DNA of 17,153 bases from Verrucomicrobiaceae bacterium (lineage in GTDB: Bacteria > Verrucomicrobiota > Verrucomicrobiae > Verrucomicrobiales > Akkermansiaceae). Shown one piece after another: positions 1-7,496 of the stretch. Within the stretch, counting starts at the first letter, position 1, and each line of letters opens with the position of its first letter. The DNA lies in assembly GCA_947372405.1 (NCBI GenBank), contig CANBTO010000035.1, positions 1 to 17,153 of the forward strand, read 5' to 3'. The notes under the pieces were generated by a model. That model was not told where the DNA came from. It saw only the letters and a list, made by a program, of their open reading frames with translations, and ran no database searches. The translations under genes were made by a program, and so were the position numbers.

Positions 1-483
1 TCCGGTGATCGACACGTTGTTCAGGTTTTCACCGCGGACCAGGCTGTTGTGGAAATAGGTGTGGCCGCCATCCTGATAGGCGATTCCTGCAAACGGTTCG
101 GTTTCGTCATAGGCGTTGAGTTCCTGCGGTGCGCCAAGAATCGTGGCACCCGCGTCCAGATGGAGATTGATGTTGCTCGCGAGATGAATGGTTCCGCTGA
201 GATAAGTACCGGCAGGTATGAAAACGGTGCCGCCTCCGGCAGCAGCTGCAGCCTGTATCGCCTTGTCGATCGACGGGCTGTCGAGTGTGCGACCGTCACC
301 TGCGGCTCCGTAGTTCCGAACGTTGAAAGTGGTCCGTTCCTCGGAGGCGGAAACCACCGCCATTCCGAGGAACAGGATGGTTAGGGCGGAAAACTGGGTT
401 CTTGGAAGGGCTCGGCTTTGTCTCACATGCACCAGTACGGTGCGAAGCGCGCGGAAATTTCGAAGGATTCTCGATTTGAGCAT
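1..483 (-). CDS. Glycoside hydrolase family 28 (polygalacturonase-like), N-terminal part, runs off the window
   Basis: The minus strand is open from an ATG at 483 to base 1, giving 161 codons without a stop. After a basic leader and a hydrophobic stretch around residues 32-47 (FSALTILFLGMAVVSA), probably a secretion signal, comes the typical N-terminus of GH28/pectin-lyase-fold enzymes. It has FNVRNYGAAGDG, then an AIQAAAAAGGGTVFIPAGTYLSGT-type segment and NLHLDAGATILG. Known members hydrolyse galacturonan-type or related glycosidic bonds with a right-handed beta-helix. The catalytic Asp residues lie further downstream, outside the window, so activity cannot be judged. The leader before the hydrophobic core is unusually long, so the true start could lie downstream of 483. 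The gene sits 31 bp after a methyltransferase remnant, the same arrangement as at 5105-5478. Family assignment is confident; substrate is unknown. Confidence 0.8.
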   Translation of the reverse strand, partial: MLKSRILRNFRALRTVLVHVRQSRALPRTQFSALTILFLGMAVVSASEERTTFNVRNYGAAGDGRTLDSPSIDKAIQAAAAAGGGTVFIPAGTYLSGTIHLASNINLHLDAGATILGAPQELNAYDETEPFAGIAYQDGGHTYFHNSLVRGENLNNVSITG

Positions 484-514
484 TCCGTTGCCTGGTCTTC
501 AGCTGGAATCAAGC

Positions 515-688
515 TCAGCAGGACCTCATTCCGATTCCAAGAAGCGTCTGGAAGCCCGGAGCCGCTGCCTCTTTGTCAGCATCGCTCTTTTCCGCGGTCT
601 CATAGCCGGCTTTATCAAGCACCGTGGCGAGTTGGCTTTCGGAGAATCGAAGCCAGCGGTCGGCGTAAAGTTGCCGGGGATCGGCTTA
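515..688 (-). pseudogene. Remnant of an ArsR-type methyltransferase C-terminus
   Basis: Read on the minus strand between an in-frame TAA (686-688) and a TGA (515-517), the frame encodes LYADRWLRFSES, KAGYE and, at its end, FQTLLGIGMR. About 33 of the last 52 residues match the C-terminus of the intact ArsR-methyltransferase at 5314-6240 (LYADRWLGFSES, KAGFE, FQTLLGIGMR), counted by eye. Everything N-terminal to this is missing: no HTH domain and no SAM-binding motif I. The piece has no start codon and is a dead fragment, not a gene. The frame is clean across the fragment, so truncation rather than point decay removed the gene. Confidence 0.8.
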
Positions 689-984
689 TGCGATCCATGC
701 TGCCAAAAGTCCATGGGTTCAAGGATCTGGCCGCCTGTCCGCTCCACATCAGGCACTCGATCGAGGTCGGCATCATCCGCTACACCCACGCCCAGCAATC
801 CATTGACAACCTTCTCTACATCAAGGATGGCCAGCCGGTCGGTCCATTCAGTACCATCGTTTACGGCCCGGAATTGACAGTCGATCCTTTGGCGAAGCCC
901 AAGCAGCAAGATGACGAGACGGGCAGCAACACTAGAGGCAAAAGCCTTCAGTCTTCCAGTTTCCTGATCAGGAAATTCCGATAG
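688..984 (+). other. Unassigned open frame, possible remnant of a plus-strand gene
   Basis: The 258 bp between the methyltransferase remnant and the DUF1080 gene have no recognised product on the minus strand. On the plus strand, an open frame from an ATG at 688 shows coding-like composition between about 740 and 930, for example IRHSIEVGIIRYTHAQQ followed by LLYIKDGQPVGPFSTIVYG. The other plus frame is Ser/Arg/Thr-rich, as shadows of a real frame usually are. I do not recognise the family. Its first codons overlap the methyltransferase remnant and its last codons overlap the DUF1080 3' end in antisense, so at most the middle is genuine old coding sequence. It could be a displaced internal gene fragment or chance. 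Confidence 0.25.
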
Positions 985-1751
985 AAAACCTCCTGGCCCT
1001 CGCTTTGCAGGCCGATCCCACCGGAGTCGAGCGGGGCACCCGGCTTCTTCGTCTCCGTGTCCGCGTTTCGGATGTCGTGAACGCGAACAACCACTTTGCC
1101 GTTGTGGATGATCTACACGGAATCCGCCCCGTGCACGATGGCCTCGAGGGTGTTCCACTCGCCGTCAGGATTGATATTCACCTTTCCATCCGGATAGTTG
1201 CAATAGAGGGTCCGGTCCTTGAAGGGATCGGCGAGGTGCGGGAAGCCACCCTCCTTCTCAGGCAGGTAATTGCTGGTTCCCTCCTTGACGAAACTGGACC
1301 CGAAGGGGCCGAGGCCGCTGGCCATCCAGATGCTGCCGGGGGTGTCGTAGCGCATGTTGATCTCGATGGATCGCGGGCGGTTGTCCTTCACCACTTTCGA
1401 CTCCAGGTCGATGTGGGTCATCATTCCCGCATTCCTCGAACCGCCCTGCGCCCCCCAGCGGTAATCCACCTTCACGTGGTAGCGGCTGTAGGGAACCTTG
1501 GTCACGATGAGCCCGTTGGTGCCATTGATGACATGAATCTGGCTGGGCTCGGCAAGGAACACCTTCTGATCATGGACATCGTTGATGTAGCCCTGTCCCC
1601 GGAAATAGATTCGGAAATCGTCGAGGCTGTCCTTGTAGAGGGACGTCCATTTCTCCGCCGCTGCCTTCCCTTGCTCTGGCTCGGCGGAGAAGGTCGGCAA
1701 GATGGCGGAGAAGCCCATCAACAAGAGGAGACGGAACAGGTGTGTTTTCAT
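948..1751 (-). pseudogene. DUF1080 (3-keto-disaccharide hydrolase-like) secreted protein, interrupted by an in-frame TAG
   Basis: From an ATG at 1751 the frame begins with a signal peptide (MKTHLFRLLLLMGFSAILPTFSA). It continues as a DUF1080 jelly-roll domain with WTSLYKDSLDDFRIYFRG, YRWGAQGGSRNAGMM and DGEWNTLEAIVHGADSV. A TAG at 1113-1115 ends it after 212 residues. The same frame then continues without interruption for 54 codons with the expected family ending, including HNGKVVVRVHDIRNAD, APLDSGGIGLQSEG and VFYRNFLIRKLED, to a TGA at 948-950. A single base change (GAG to TAG is the likeliest) would restore 267 residues. The missing part includes the final sheet of the domain, so the short product is probably inactive. 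DUF1080 proteins are secreted and linked to sugar breakdown, and members hydrolyse 3-keto-glycosides. A GTG at 1775 in the same frame is a less likely start. Confidence 0.85.
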
Positions 1752-1852
1752 GACATCAAAAGGAAGCGGTCCCACCTAACAAGAAATGCGGGTTTTAGGG
1801 ATAAGACCAAGGGTGGAAGGGGAGAGCAACATGGAACACCTGACATTGCCTC

Positions 1853-1925
1853 TCAAGGATTGGGCTTCTTGGCGAACTCCGCAATGCCCGGGTTGTGAAT
1901 GTTGAGCGTGGTGAGAAGGTGGTCA
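1853..1925 (-). other. Probable displaced C-terminus of the upstream sulfatase (+1 frame)
   Basis: Directly after the sulfatase stop at 1923-1925, another frame reads DHLLTTLNIHNPGIAEF followed by AKKPNP and a TGA at 1853-1855. It joins the sulfatase frame if one C is removed from the CCC run at 1926-1928 (minus-strand reading), which would extend the protein by about 22 residues. Composition is coding-like. Between 1752 and 1852 I see nothing else. Confidence 0.45.
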
Positions 1926-3308
1926 GGGCAGGGATTTGCGCCATCCGAGGGCGAGGTCGCGGAGGCGATTGGCGGTTTCCTTCTCATGATCTGCTAGATT
2001 GATGGTTTCCTTGGGATCGGATTTCAGATCGTAGAGTTCGAAGCCCGTGCCGTCCGAGTTGAGCAGCAGTTTCCAGTCGCCATCCCTAACCGCGACGTTG
2101 GGGCTTTTGTCACCCGCCGTGGGGTAGGGATAGCCCTTGGGCTTGCGACCGTATTCCCAGAATAGTGGAGCGTTCCTCTGTGGTGCTTTCCCGAGCCATG
2201 TCTCGCTTTGGTCGATGCCATCGAACGGAGTGTCGGCGGGGGCGGGGATGCCGGCGAGCTTGGTGATGGTCGGAAGATAGTCGATGCTGGAAACGACGGT
2301 GGTGCCGTTGGTTTTTCCCGCAGGGATATGGCCGGGCCAGCGGACAAGGAACGGCTCCCTGATTCCCCCTTCGTAAAGGCTCCATTTCATTCCGCGTTGG
2401 TCCAATGTGCGGGCGTGGTCGAAGGACGGTTCGGGGCCGTTGTCGGCGCTGAAGACGACGATGGTGTTGCGTTCCAATCCGAGGTCCCGCAGTGAATCCA
2501 ACAGCCTGCCGATCTGGGCGTCATATTCATTCAGCACGGCGCGGAAGTTATGCTCAGGCGTTGGAAGGTTTTTCACCGCCGTTCTCACCAACGACTCCTC
2601 GGACGGGGTGTGCGGGGTGTGGACATCCTGCGGCCAGAGCTCCAGATAGAACGGCTTTTCCTGGTGGCGCCTGATGAAGTCGATCGAGCGGTCCACCCAA
2701 TAGGCGGTGAAGTTGTAGCGAAGGTATTTCCTGCCATCTTCCGAATTGAGGGTCGGCGTGGTGGCGCTTCCAAAGCCGTCGAAACGAGACCCCATGCCCT
2801 CCACGTTCACGTGGGATTCGTCGAAGCCATAAGCGGAGGGTAGGGGAGCGTCTTGAACATCCCGCCCGCCGCCCATGTGCCATTTGCCGAAATGGGCGGT
2901 TGCGTAGCCGGCCTGTTTGAAGGCGCGTGCGACGGCGGGAGCTTTGGGATCCAGCCAGTCCGCCTGTTCAGATTCCTTGTTGCCAGCGCGATCGTGGAGG
3001 TAGCTGTTGATCCTCCAGCGGGCCGGAAACATACCGGTGGTGAATGCGGTGCGGGAAGCGGAACAGATGGGCGAGGCGACATAGAACTGCTCGAAGCTCG
3101 TTCCTTCCGCAGCCAGCTTGTCGATGTGGGGCGTGGCACCCTGTTTCCCGCCGAGTGCTGAGAGGTCACCGCGACCCATGTCATCCGTCAGAATGAAGAT
3201 GACATTCGGCTTGGTGACTTCGGCTGCGTGGGTGAACGTGGCTGTCACCAGGCACGCGGTCGCGATGATGAGTCTGGCGTTTACCATGGTGATAGGCATG
3301 AGAGACAT
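1923..3308 (-). CDS. Secreted formylglycine-dependent sulfatase (arylsulfatase A-like)
   Basis: This is a 461-residue type I sulfatase with a signal peptide (ARLIIATACLVTATFTHA). Numbering from the ATG at 3308, the metal-binding Asp pair is in TDDMG (42-43). The activation motif is CSASR (82-86), where the Cys should become formylglycine. Further active-site residues sit in GKWHMG (K142, H144), DVHTPH (H230, H233) and SADNG (D289, N290). Such enzymes remove sulfate esters from polysaccharides in the periplasm or outside the cell. The maturation enzyme is not in this window. The gene lies 60 bp after a second sulfatase and is followed by the DUF1080 gene, suggesting one operon. An ATG at 3287 (MVNARLII) is an equally good start, and neither start has a clear ribosome binding site. 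The 3' end may be frameshifted (see 1853-1925). Substrate unknown. Confidence 0.92.
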   Translation of the reverse strand: MSLMPITMVNARLIIATACLVTATFTHAAEVTKPNVIFILTDDMGRGDLSALGGKQGATPHIDKLAAEGTSFEQFYVASPICSASRTAFTTGMFPARWRINSYLHDRAGNKESEQADWLDPKAPAVARAFKQAGYATAHFGKWHMGGGRDVQDAPLPSAYGFDESHVNVEGMGSRFDGFGSATTPTLNSEDGRKYLRYNFTAYWVDRSIDFIRRHQEKPFYLELWPQDVHTPHTPSEESLVRTAVKNLPTPEHNFRAVLNEYDAQIGRLLDSLRDLGLERNTIVVFSADNGPEPSFDHARTLDQRGMKWSLYEGGIREPFLVRWPGHIPAGKTNGTTVVSSIDYLPTITKLAGIPAPADTPFDGIDQSETWLGKAPQRNAPLFWEYGRKPKGYPYPTAGDKSPNVAVRDGDWKLLLNSDGTGFELYDLKSDPKETINLADHEKETANRLRDLALGWRKSLP

Positions 3309-3368
3309 GGTGCGGAGATCTTGTGGGCGAAATGGGATCTGCCTTGATTCTTCCGGCGCTGATTCATG

Positions 3369-5030
3369 TTAGTGTTTCGAGCTGTTGTTGTCTTCGGTAT
3401 GAACGCCGACCTTGTCCGCCCACTTCGTCCATTCCGCAACGAGTTTGGCGAGGATTTCGGGGTTTGTGGCTGAGAGGTCGTGTTGTTCCGAGCGATCGTT
3501 CTTCAGGTTGAAAAGTTCCCAGCGGACGGGGTCGGGCTGGCGTTTGCCCCAGACGATTTTCCAATCGCCGAAGCGCAGACCGCGGGCTCCTTGGTGCTCC
3601 GTGGCGATGGCGCGGACAGGCAATTTTCCGGTCTTGCAGGCAGCAAGCAGGGAAATTCCTGAGAAGGGGATGGCGGACTTGCCGTTGATTTGTGTTAGAG
3701 GTTTGGCGCCGGTGGCGGCACAGACGGTGGGCGTGATGTCCATGATATGGGCGGGGGTTTCGATCCACTCGTCGCGGGCCTTGAATCCGGCGGGCCATTG
3801 AATGAGAAGCGGTGATGCAATGCCACCTTCGTGACAAAAATGCTTGTACATGTTGAGCGGCGTGTTGCCGAGATTGGCCCAACCGGAACCATAGGAACCA
3901 TAACTTCCTTTCTGGCCGATTTCGTCGAGGGCTGCGCCGGTGTGGAGGGTGTTGATGCCTTTGCGGGAAGGTCCGTCAAAGCCGAACGGCCCCCATTCGT
4001 AGCAAGCGCCGTTGTCGCTCATGAAACAGATGAGTGTGTTTGAGAGTTCGTTGTTTTTTTCCAGGTCGGCGAGGATTCGTCCGACGCTTTGGTCCAGGTG
4101 TTGGACCATGGCGGCGAAGGTGGCCATGCGGCGGGCGAGATCTTCCTGGCGATCCGCAGGGAGGGTTTCCCATTTCGGATTCGTCACGCCGGAGTATCCG
4201 TTGGCGATGGCCTGTGGCTCGACGGGGACTTCTGATAGAGGAGGCAGGACGGCGTCGGCAGGCATGAGGCCGAGTTTTTTCTGGCGATCAAAACGTTCGG
4301 CGCGAAGGATATCCCAGCCCTTGCGATAGGTGGCCATGTTTTTGTCGATATCCGCCTTGGGAGACTGGATGGGGAAGTGTGGTGATGAGTGGGCGAGGTA
4401 TAGAAACCAGGGTTGGTCCTTTTTCAAGCGGGCCTGTTTGAGAAACTCCAACGAGTAATCGGTGAAGACATCAGTGACATAAAAATCGTCCTTGTTGGGG
4501 ATTTCCGCTTTGGTTCCTTTTGGGAGTCTGGCGTATTTGGCTGGGTCCCATTGATCCTCCGAGTGGCTGAGAAAATCCATGAAACCATAGTAGTTCTGGA
4601 ATCCGCGTTCGATGGGGCCTGGGATGCCGAGATGCCATTTCCCGACCATCCAGGTGGTGTATCCGGAGTTGGATAGAATTTCGGGAAGGGTGGCTGCGTC
4701 TGGCAGAAGGTGGCCAGTGTAGGCAGGACCCCAGCCTTTCGTGGGATTGGGTGTGGTGAAGGAGCCGATGCCTGCCTCATGCGGGTGGAGTCCTGTGATC
4801 AGGGATGCACGGGACGGACAGCAGCGCGCGGATGTGTAAAATGAGGTGAACCTGGCTCCATTTTTGGCGATGCTGTCGATGCTCGGGGTTTGGATTTCCG
4901 ACCCGTAGCAGGAGAGGTCGGAGAAGCCGAGGTCATCGGCGAGAATGAGCAGGACGTTAGGCCGGTCGGCAGCGAAGGCAATTGAGGAAGTGGTGGCGAG
5001 TGCGATGGCGGCTAGATTGGAGCGGATCAT
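3369..5030 (-). CDS. Secreted formylglycine-dependent arylsulfatase
   Basis: This is a large sulfatase of 553 residues from the ATG at 5030, chosen because it gives a clean signal peptide (IRSNLAAIALATTSSIAFA). An in-frame ATG at 5084 would add 18 residues. Numbered from 5030, the metal Asp pair is in LADDLG (32-33) and the classic CCPSR activation motif is at 70-74. GKWHLG (K132, H134), AHSSPH (H215, H219) and MSDNG (D340, N341) follow. The spacing and the long C-terminal part resemble the atsA-type arylsulfatases abundant in Planctomycetes and Verrucomicrobia. It should cleave sulfate esters of carbohydrates outside the cytoplasm. It is the first gene of the sulfatase-sulfatase-DUF1080 run, and parts around 3990-4560 look AT-richer than the genes on either side. 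It is only weakly similar to the neighbouring sulfatase, so the two are not a recent tandem duplicate. Confidence 0.93.
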   Translation of the reverse strand: MIRSNLAAIALATTSSIAFAADRPNVLLILADDLGFSDLSCYGSEIQTPSIDSIAKNGARFTSFYTSARCCPSRASLITGLHPHEAGIGSFTTPNPTKGWGPAYTGHLLPDAATLPEILSNSGYTTWMVGKWHLGIPGPIERGFQNYYGFMDFLSHSEDQWDPAKYARLPKGTKAEIPNKDDFYVTDVFTDYSLEFLKQARLKKDQPWFLYLAHSSPHFPIQSPKADIDKNMATYRKGWDILRAERFDRQKKLGLMPADAVLPPLSEVPVEPQAIANGYSGVTNPKWETLPADRQEDLARRMATFAAMVQHLDQSVGRILADLEKNNELSNTLICFMSDNGACYEWGPFGFDGPSRKGINTLHTGAALDEIGQKGSYGSYGSGWANLGNTPLNMYKHFCHEGGIASPLLIQWPAGFKARDEWIETPAHIMDITPTVCAATGAKPLTQINGKSAIPFSGISLLAACKTGKLPVRAIATEHQGARGLRFGDWKIVWGKRQPDPVRWELFNLKNDRSEQHDLSATNPEILAKLVAEWTKWADKVGVHTEDNNSSKH

Positions 5031-5104
5031 GAGAAGAAAGTCAGGTTTTGAAAATGCGTATGAAATGGCCCCCCATGATGGCACAGGTTGTCGAAGAGAC
5101 GTGA

Positions 5105-5281
5105 CTAACGGATTGCGTGTTCCGGGTGATTCAGGTTGGGCGCGATGTCGACATCCCCAGCGGTTCCGTAGGCGCTGACGTTGAATGTCGCTTGTTCCAG
5201 TGCAACGACAGCTTCACAAAACGGGAAGATAAGGGGTGGCAGACCCGCAAGTAGGTCAAAGCCGTTCAACAGGCTTTTCAT
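5105..5281 (-). pseudogene. GH28 N-terminal stub (58 codons)
   Basis: From an ATG at 5281 the minus strand encodes MKSLLNGFDLL, a hydrophobic segment (LAGLPPLIFPFCEAVVA) and then ATFNVSAYGTAGD. This is the same N-terminal signature as the GH28 gene at 1-483 (TTFNVRNYGAAGD). After this Asp the homology stops, and a TAG at 5105-5107 closes the frame 16 codons later. It is the 5' end of a second GH28 gene whose body is gone, replaced by the sulfatase block. It begins 32 bp after the stop of the ArsR-methyltransferase, nearly the 31 bp seen at the left copy. It could still be translated into a short secreted peptide, but no function is suggested. Confidence 0.7.
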
Positions 5282-5310
5282 CACGGCCTACAGTAAGGCG
5301 ACTTGCGGGT
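5243..5310. repeat. Inverted repeat behind the ArsR-methyltransferase gene
   Basis: ACCCGCAAGT (5243-5252) and ACTTGCGGGT (5301-5310) are perfect 10-bp inverted arms 48 bp apart. Inside them lies a smaller hairpin, AAAGCC (5258-5263) with GGCTTT (5272-5277). The outer pair starts right after the methyltransferase stop codon and encloses the start of the GH28 stub. It could be a transcript 3' structure. It has no T-run of an ordinary terminator, and its role is unknown. Confidence 0.45.
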
Positions 5311-5313
5311 TGG

Positions 5314-6240
5314 TCAACCGCCTAAGGGCCGCATTCCGATTCCCAGTAAAGTCTGGAAATTCGGACCGCTGGTCTCGCGGTCGGCGACGATGGTTTCCAC
5401 GCTTTCAAAGCCCGCTTTTTCGAGCATGGCGGCGAGTTCGCTTTCGGAAAATCCGAGCCAGCGGTCGGCATAGAGTTCCCGCGCCTGCTCGAAGTGGTGC
5501 TGGACGAGATCGAGCACGATGAGGCGGCCGCCGGGTTTGAGAATTCGGCGGGCGGCGTCGAGAGCGCGTTGCGGATGCTCCGCGTGGTGGAGCGCCTGGC
5601 TGAGGATGGCGAGGTCCAGCGATTGGTCTTCGATGGGTGGCTCCTCGATGTCACCGATACGGTATTCCAGATTGCCCAGACCGTTTTGAGTCGCGAGCGC
5701 CTGGCCGAATTCGACCATTTTTGGCGATAGATCCACGGCGATGACCTTTTCCGCCCGCTGGGCGAGAAGCTGGGCGAGAGTTCCTTCACCGGCCCCGAGA
5801 TCGGCGACGACCTTGTAGTTGAGCACCTTCAGCAAGGCCTCCGCGAGCGCCTTCCACGAGCGGCCCGGCACGTAGTCCTTGCCGAAGCGTCCTGCGAGTT
5901 CGTCGAAATACGCGCGGGCACTGTCTTTTCGCTTTCTCAGAAGATGCCGGAGCGCGGCGGCGTCCGTTGCGACTTCCGGGACTTCATCGGCCGCAAGCTG
6001 GGCGACTTCCATCAGGTCCGGTGCGGCGGTGCAGGAATACATGTTGTTTTTCCCGCTGCGCTCGTCGGAAACGAGCCCGGCCGTTTTGAGTTGGGAAAGC
6101 TGTGTGGATATCCGGCTCTGGCCCATGCCGAGGATTTCCTGAAGTTCCGCCACCGAAAGAGCCTCGGAGCCCACCAGCATAAGAATTCGCAGGCGGGTGG
6201 GGTCGGAAAGTAATTTCAAGGATTTCAGCATTGACGCCAT
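5314..6240 (-). CDS. ArsR-family regulator fused to a SAM-dependent methyltransferase domain (SahR-like)
   Basis: The protein has 308 residues. Residues 1-75 form an ArsR winged helix: KLLSDPTRLRILMLV, then LSVAELQEILGMGQSRIS and the recognition helix with QLSQLKTAGLV. Residues 105-300 form a class I methyltransferase: motif I DLGAGEG at 147-153, acidic D170 after strand 2 (VIAVD), LSQALHH around 213-219 and LKPGGRLIVLDL at 234-245. From memory, the proteobacterial repressor SahR is an ArsR protein, commonly with this same fused domain, that senses S-adenosylhomocysteine and controls metK, ahcY and methionine genes. Here the gene is divergent from metK with 56 bp between starts and ahcY is next, which fits that role well. 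Whether the domain still methylates or only binds SAM/SAH cannot be seen. No Cys-rich metal site typical of ArsR sensors is present. The start at 6240 is preferred; Met4 (6231) is possible. Confidence 0.88.
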   Translation of the reverse strand: MASMLKSLKLLSDPTRLRILMLVGSEALSVAELQEILGMGQSRISTQLSQLKTAGLVSDERSGKNNMYSCTAAPDLMEVAQLAADEVPEVATDAAALRHLLRKRKDSARAYFDELAGRFGKDYVPGRSWKALAEALLKVLNYKVVADLGAGEGTLAQLLAQRAEKVIAVDLSPKMVEFGQALATQNGLGNLEYRIGDIEEPPIEDQSLDLAILSQALHHAEHPQRALDAARRILKPGGRLIVLDLVQHHFEQARELYADRWLGFSESELAAMLEKAGFESVETIVADRETSGPNFQTLLGIGMRPLGG

Positions 6241-6252
6241 AGCGGGTCGCTT

Positions 6253-6290
6253 ATATCAACGCATCACGATTTGACGATACGAAAATCAAA
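6253..6290. promoter_or_regulatory. Candidate operator in the arsR-MT / metK divergent region
   Basis: The 56-bp intergenic stretch carries two imperfect dyads with the same spacing. ATCAA (6255-6259) and TTGAC (6271-6275) are separated by 11 bases, and TTTGA (6270-6274) and TCAAA (6286-6290) are also separated by 11. Both would overlap the promoters of both genes, as expected for an autoregulated ArsR-type repressor that also controls metK. The dyads are short and AT-rich, so chance is possible. No SAM or SAH riboswitch fits in this space. Confidence 0.35.
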
Positions 6291-6296
6291 AAACAC

Positions 6297-7496
6297 ATGA
6301 GCACCTACATTTTTTCATCCGAATCCGTCGGCGAAGGCCATCCAGACAAGGTTGCGGACACCATTTCCGACGCGATTCTCGACGCCTGCCTCACAGTCGA
6401 TCCGAAGAGCCGCGTGGCTTGCGAAACTTTCGTGAAAAGCAACGTGGTGGTCGTGGGCGGTGAGATCAGCATTCCAAAGATTGGAAAACAAACGCCCATC
6501 GGCACGGTCATCAATATCGAGAAGGTCATTCGCGAAGCGATCCGCGGCATCGGTTACACCAACGACGATGATGTGTTTCATGCCGACAAGGTGTTCATCA
6601 ACAACTACCTCACCCCTCAATCCCCTGATATCGCGCAAGGGGTGGATGCCGCCGCCGCAGAAGGAAAGAAGCACAAGGAACAAGGCGCCGGAGACCAGGG
6701 CATCATGTTCGGTTACGCTTGCGATGAGACTCCCGAGCTGATGCCGGCACCTATCATGTTCGCCCACCGCCTCGGTCGTGAGCTGACCCGCATCCGCAAG
6801 GCTGGCAAGCTCGCCAAGTGGCTCCGCCCGGACGCGAAGTCCCAAGTCGCCGTGGAATACGTGAACGACAAGCCGACCCGCATCGTCAACGTGGTCATCT
6901 CCACCCAACATGCCGAAGGTACCAGCCACGCGGAGATTGAGAAATTCTGCATCGAGCAGGTCATCAAGAAGGTCCTGCCGAAAAGCATGCTCACGAAGGA
7001 CACCGAGTATCACATCAATCCCACTGGCAGTTTCGTCGTTGGCGGACCGCAGGGGGATACCGGCCTCACGGGCCGCAAGATCATTGTCGATAGCTACGGT
7101 GGAATGGGCCGTCACGGTGGTGGCGCGTTCTCCGGCAAGGACCCGTCCAAAGTGGACCGCTCCGCCGCCTACATGGGCCGCTGGGTTGCGAAGAACGTGG
7201 TGGCCGCCGGCCTCGCCAAGCGTTGCGAAATCCAGTTTGCCTACGCCATCGGCCACCCTCAGCCGCTCTCGATTCACATCGACACCTTCGGCACCGGCTC
7301 CGTCAGCGACGAGAAGATCCTCGCCGCGGTGAAGAAGACCTTCTCCTTCAAGCCCGCCGACATCGTCAAGCAGCTCAACCTGCTCCGCCCGATCTATTCG
7401 AAGTCCACCAACTACGGCCACTTCGGTAAAGACGACGCCGACCTCACCTGGGAATCCATCTCCAAGGCCGCCGCACTCAAGAAGGCGGTCAGGTGA
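6297..7496 (+). CDS. metK: S-adenosylmethionine synthetase
   Basis: This 399-residue protein makes SAM from methionine and ATP in the cytosol, releasing phosphate and pyrophosphate. The family signatures are all present: [20 protein letters not shown] at the N-terminus with the ATP/metal-binding His and Asp, [12 protein letters not shown], and the glycine-rich loop [19 protein letters not shown]. Length matches the bacterial family. It starts at the ATG at 6297, in agreement with the MetK N-terminus. It is divergent from the SahR-like regulator and is followed after 104 bp by ahcY, so SAM supply and SAH removal are probably controlled together. No defects are seen. Confidence 0.98.
   Translation: MSTYIFSSESVGEGHPDKVADTISDAILDACLTVDPKSRVACETFVKSNVVVVGGEISIPKIGKQTPIGTVINIEKVIREAIRGIGYTNDDDVFHADKVFINNYLTPQSPDIAQGVDAAAAEGKKHKEQGAGDQGIMFGYACDETPELMPAPIMFAHRLGRELTRIRKAGKLAKWLRPDAKSQVAVEYVNDKPTRIVNVVISTQHAEGTSHAEIEKFCIEQVIKKVLPKSMLTKDTEYHINPTGSFVVGGPQGDTGLTGRKIIVDSYGGMGRHGGGAFSGKDPSKVDRSAAYMGRWVAKNVVAAGLAKRCEIQFAYAIGHPQPLSIHIDTFGTGSVSDEKILAAVKKTFSFKPADIVKQLNLLRPIYSKSTNYGHFGKDDADLTWESISKAAALKKAVR

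Noticed and set aside
1113..1115. TAG decoded as an amino acid (pyrrolysine-type recoding)
   Set aside because: It is a single occurrence in a non-methylamine enzyme. The visible lipA, metK and ahcY genes give no sign of altered code, so mutation or error is simpler.
1005..1898. 297-codon plus-strand frame opposite the DUF1080 gene
   Set aside because: The minus strand encodes clear DUF1080 motifs through the whole stretch, even past the TAG.
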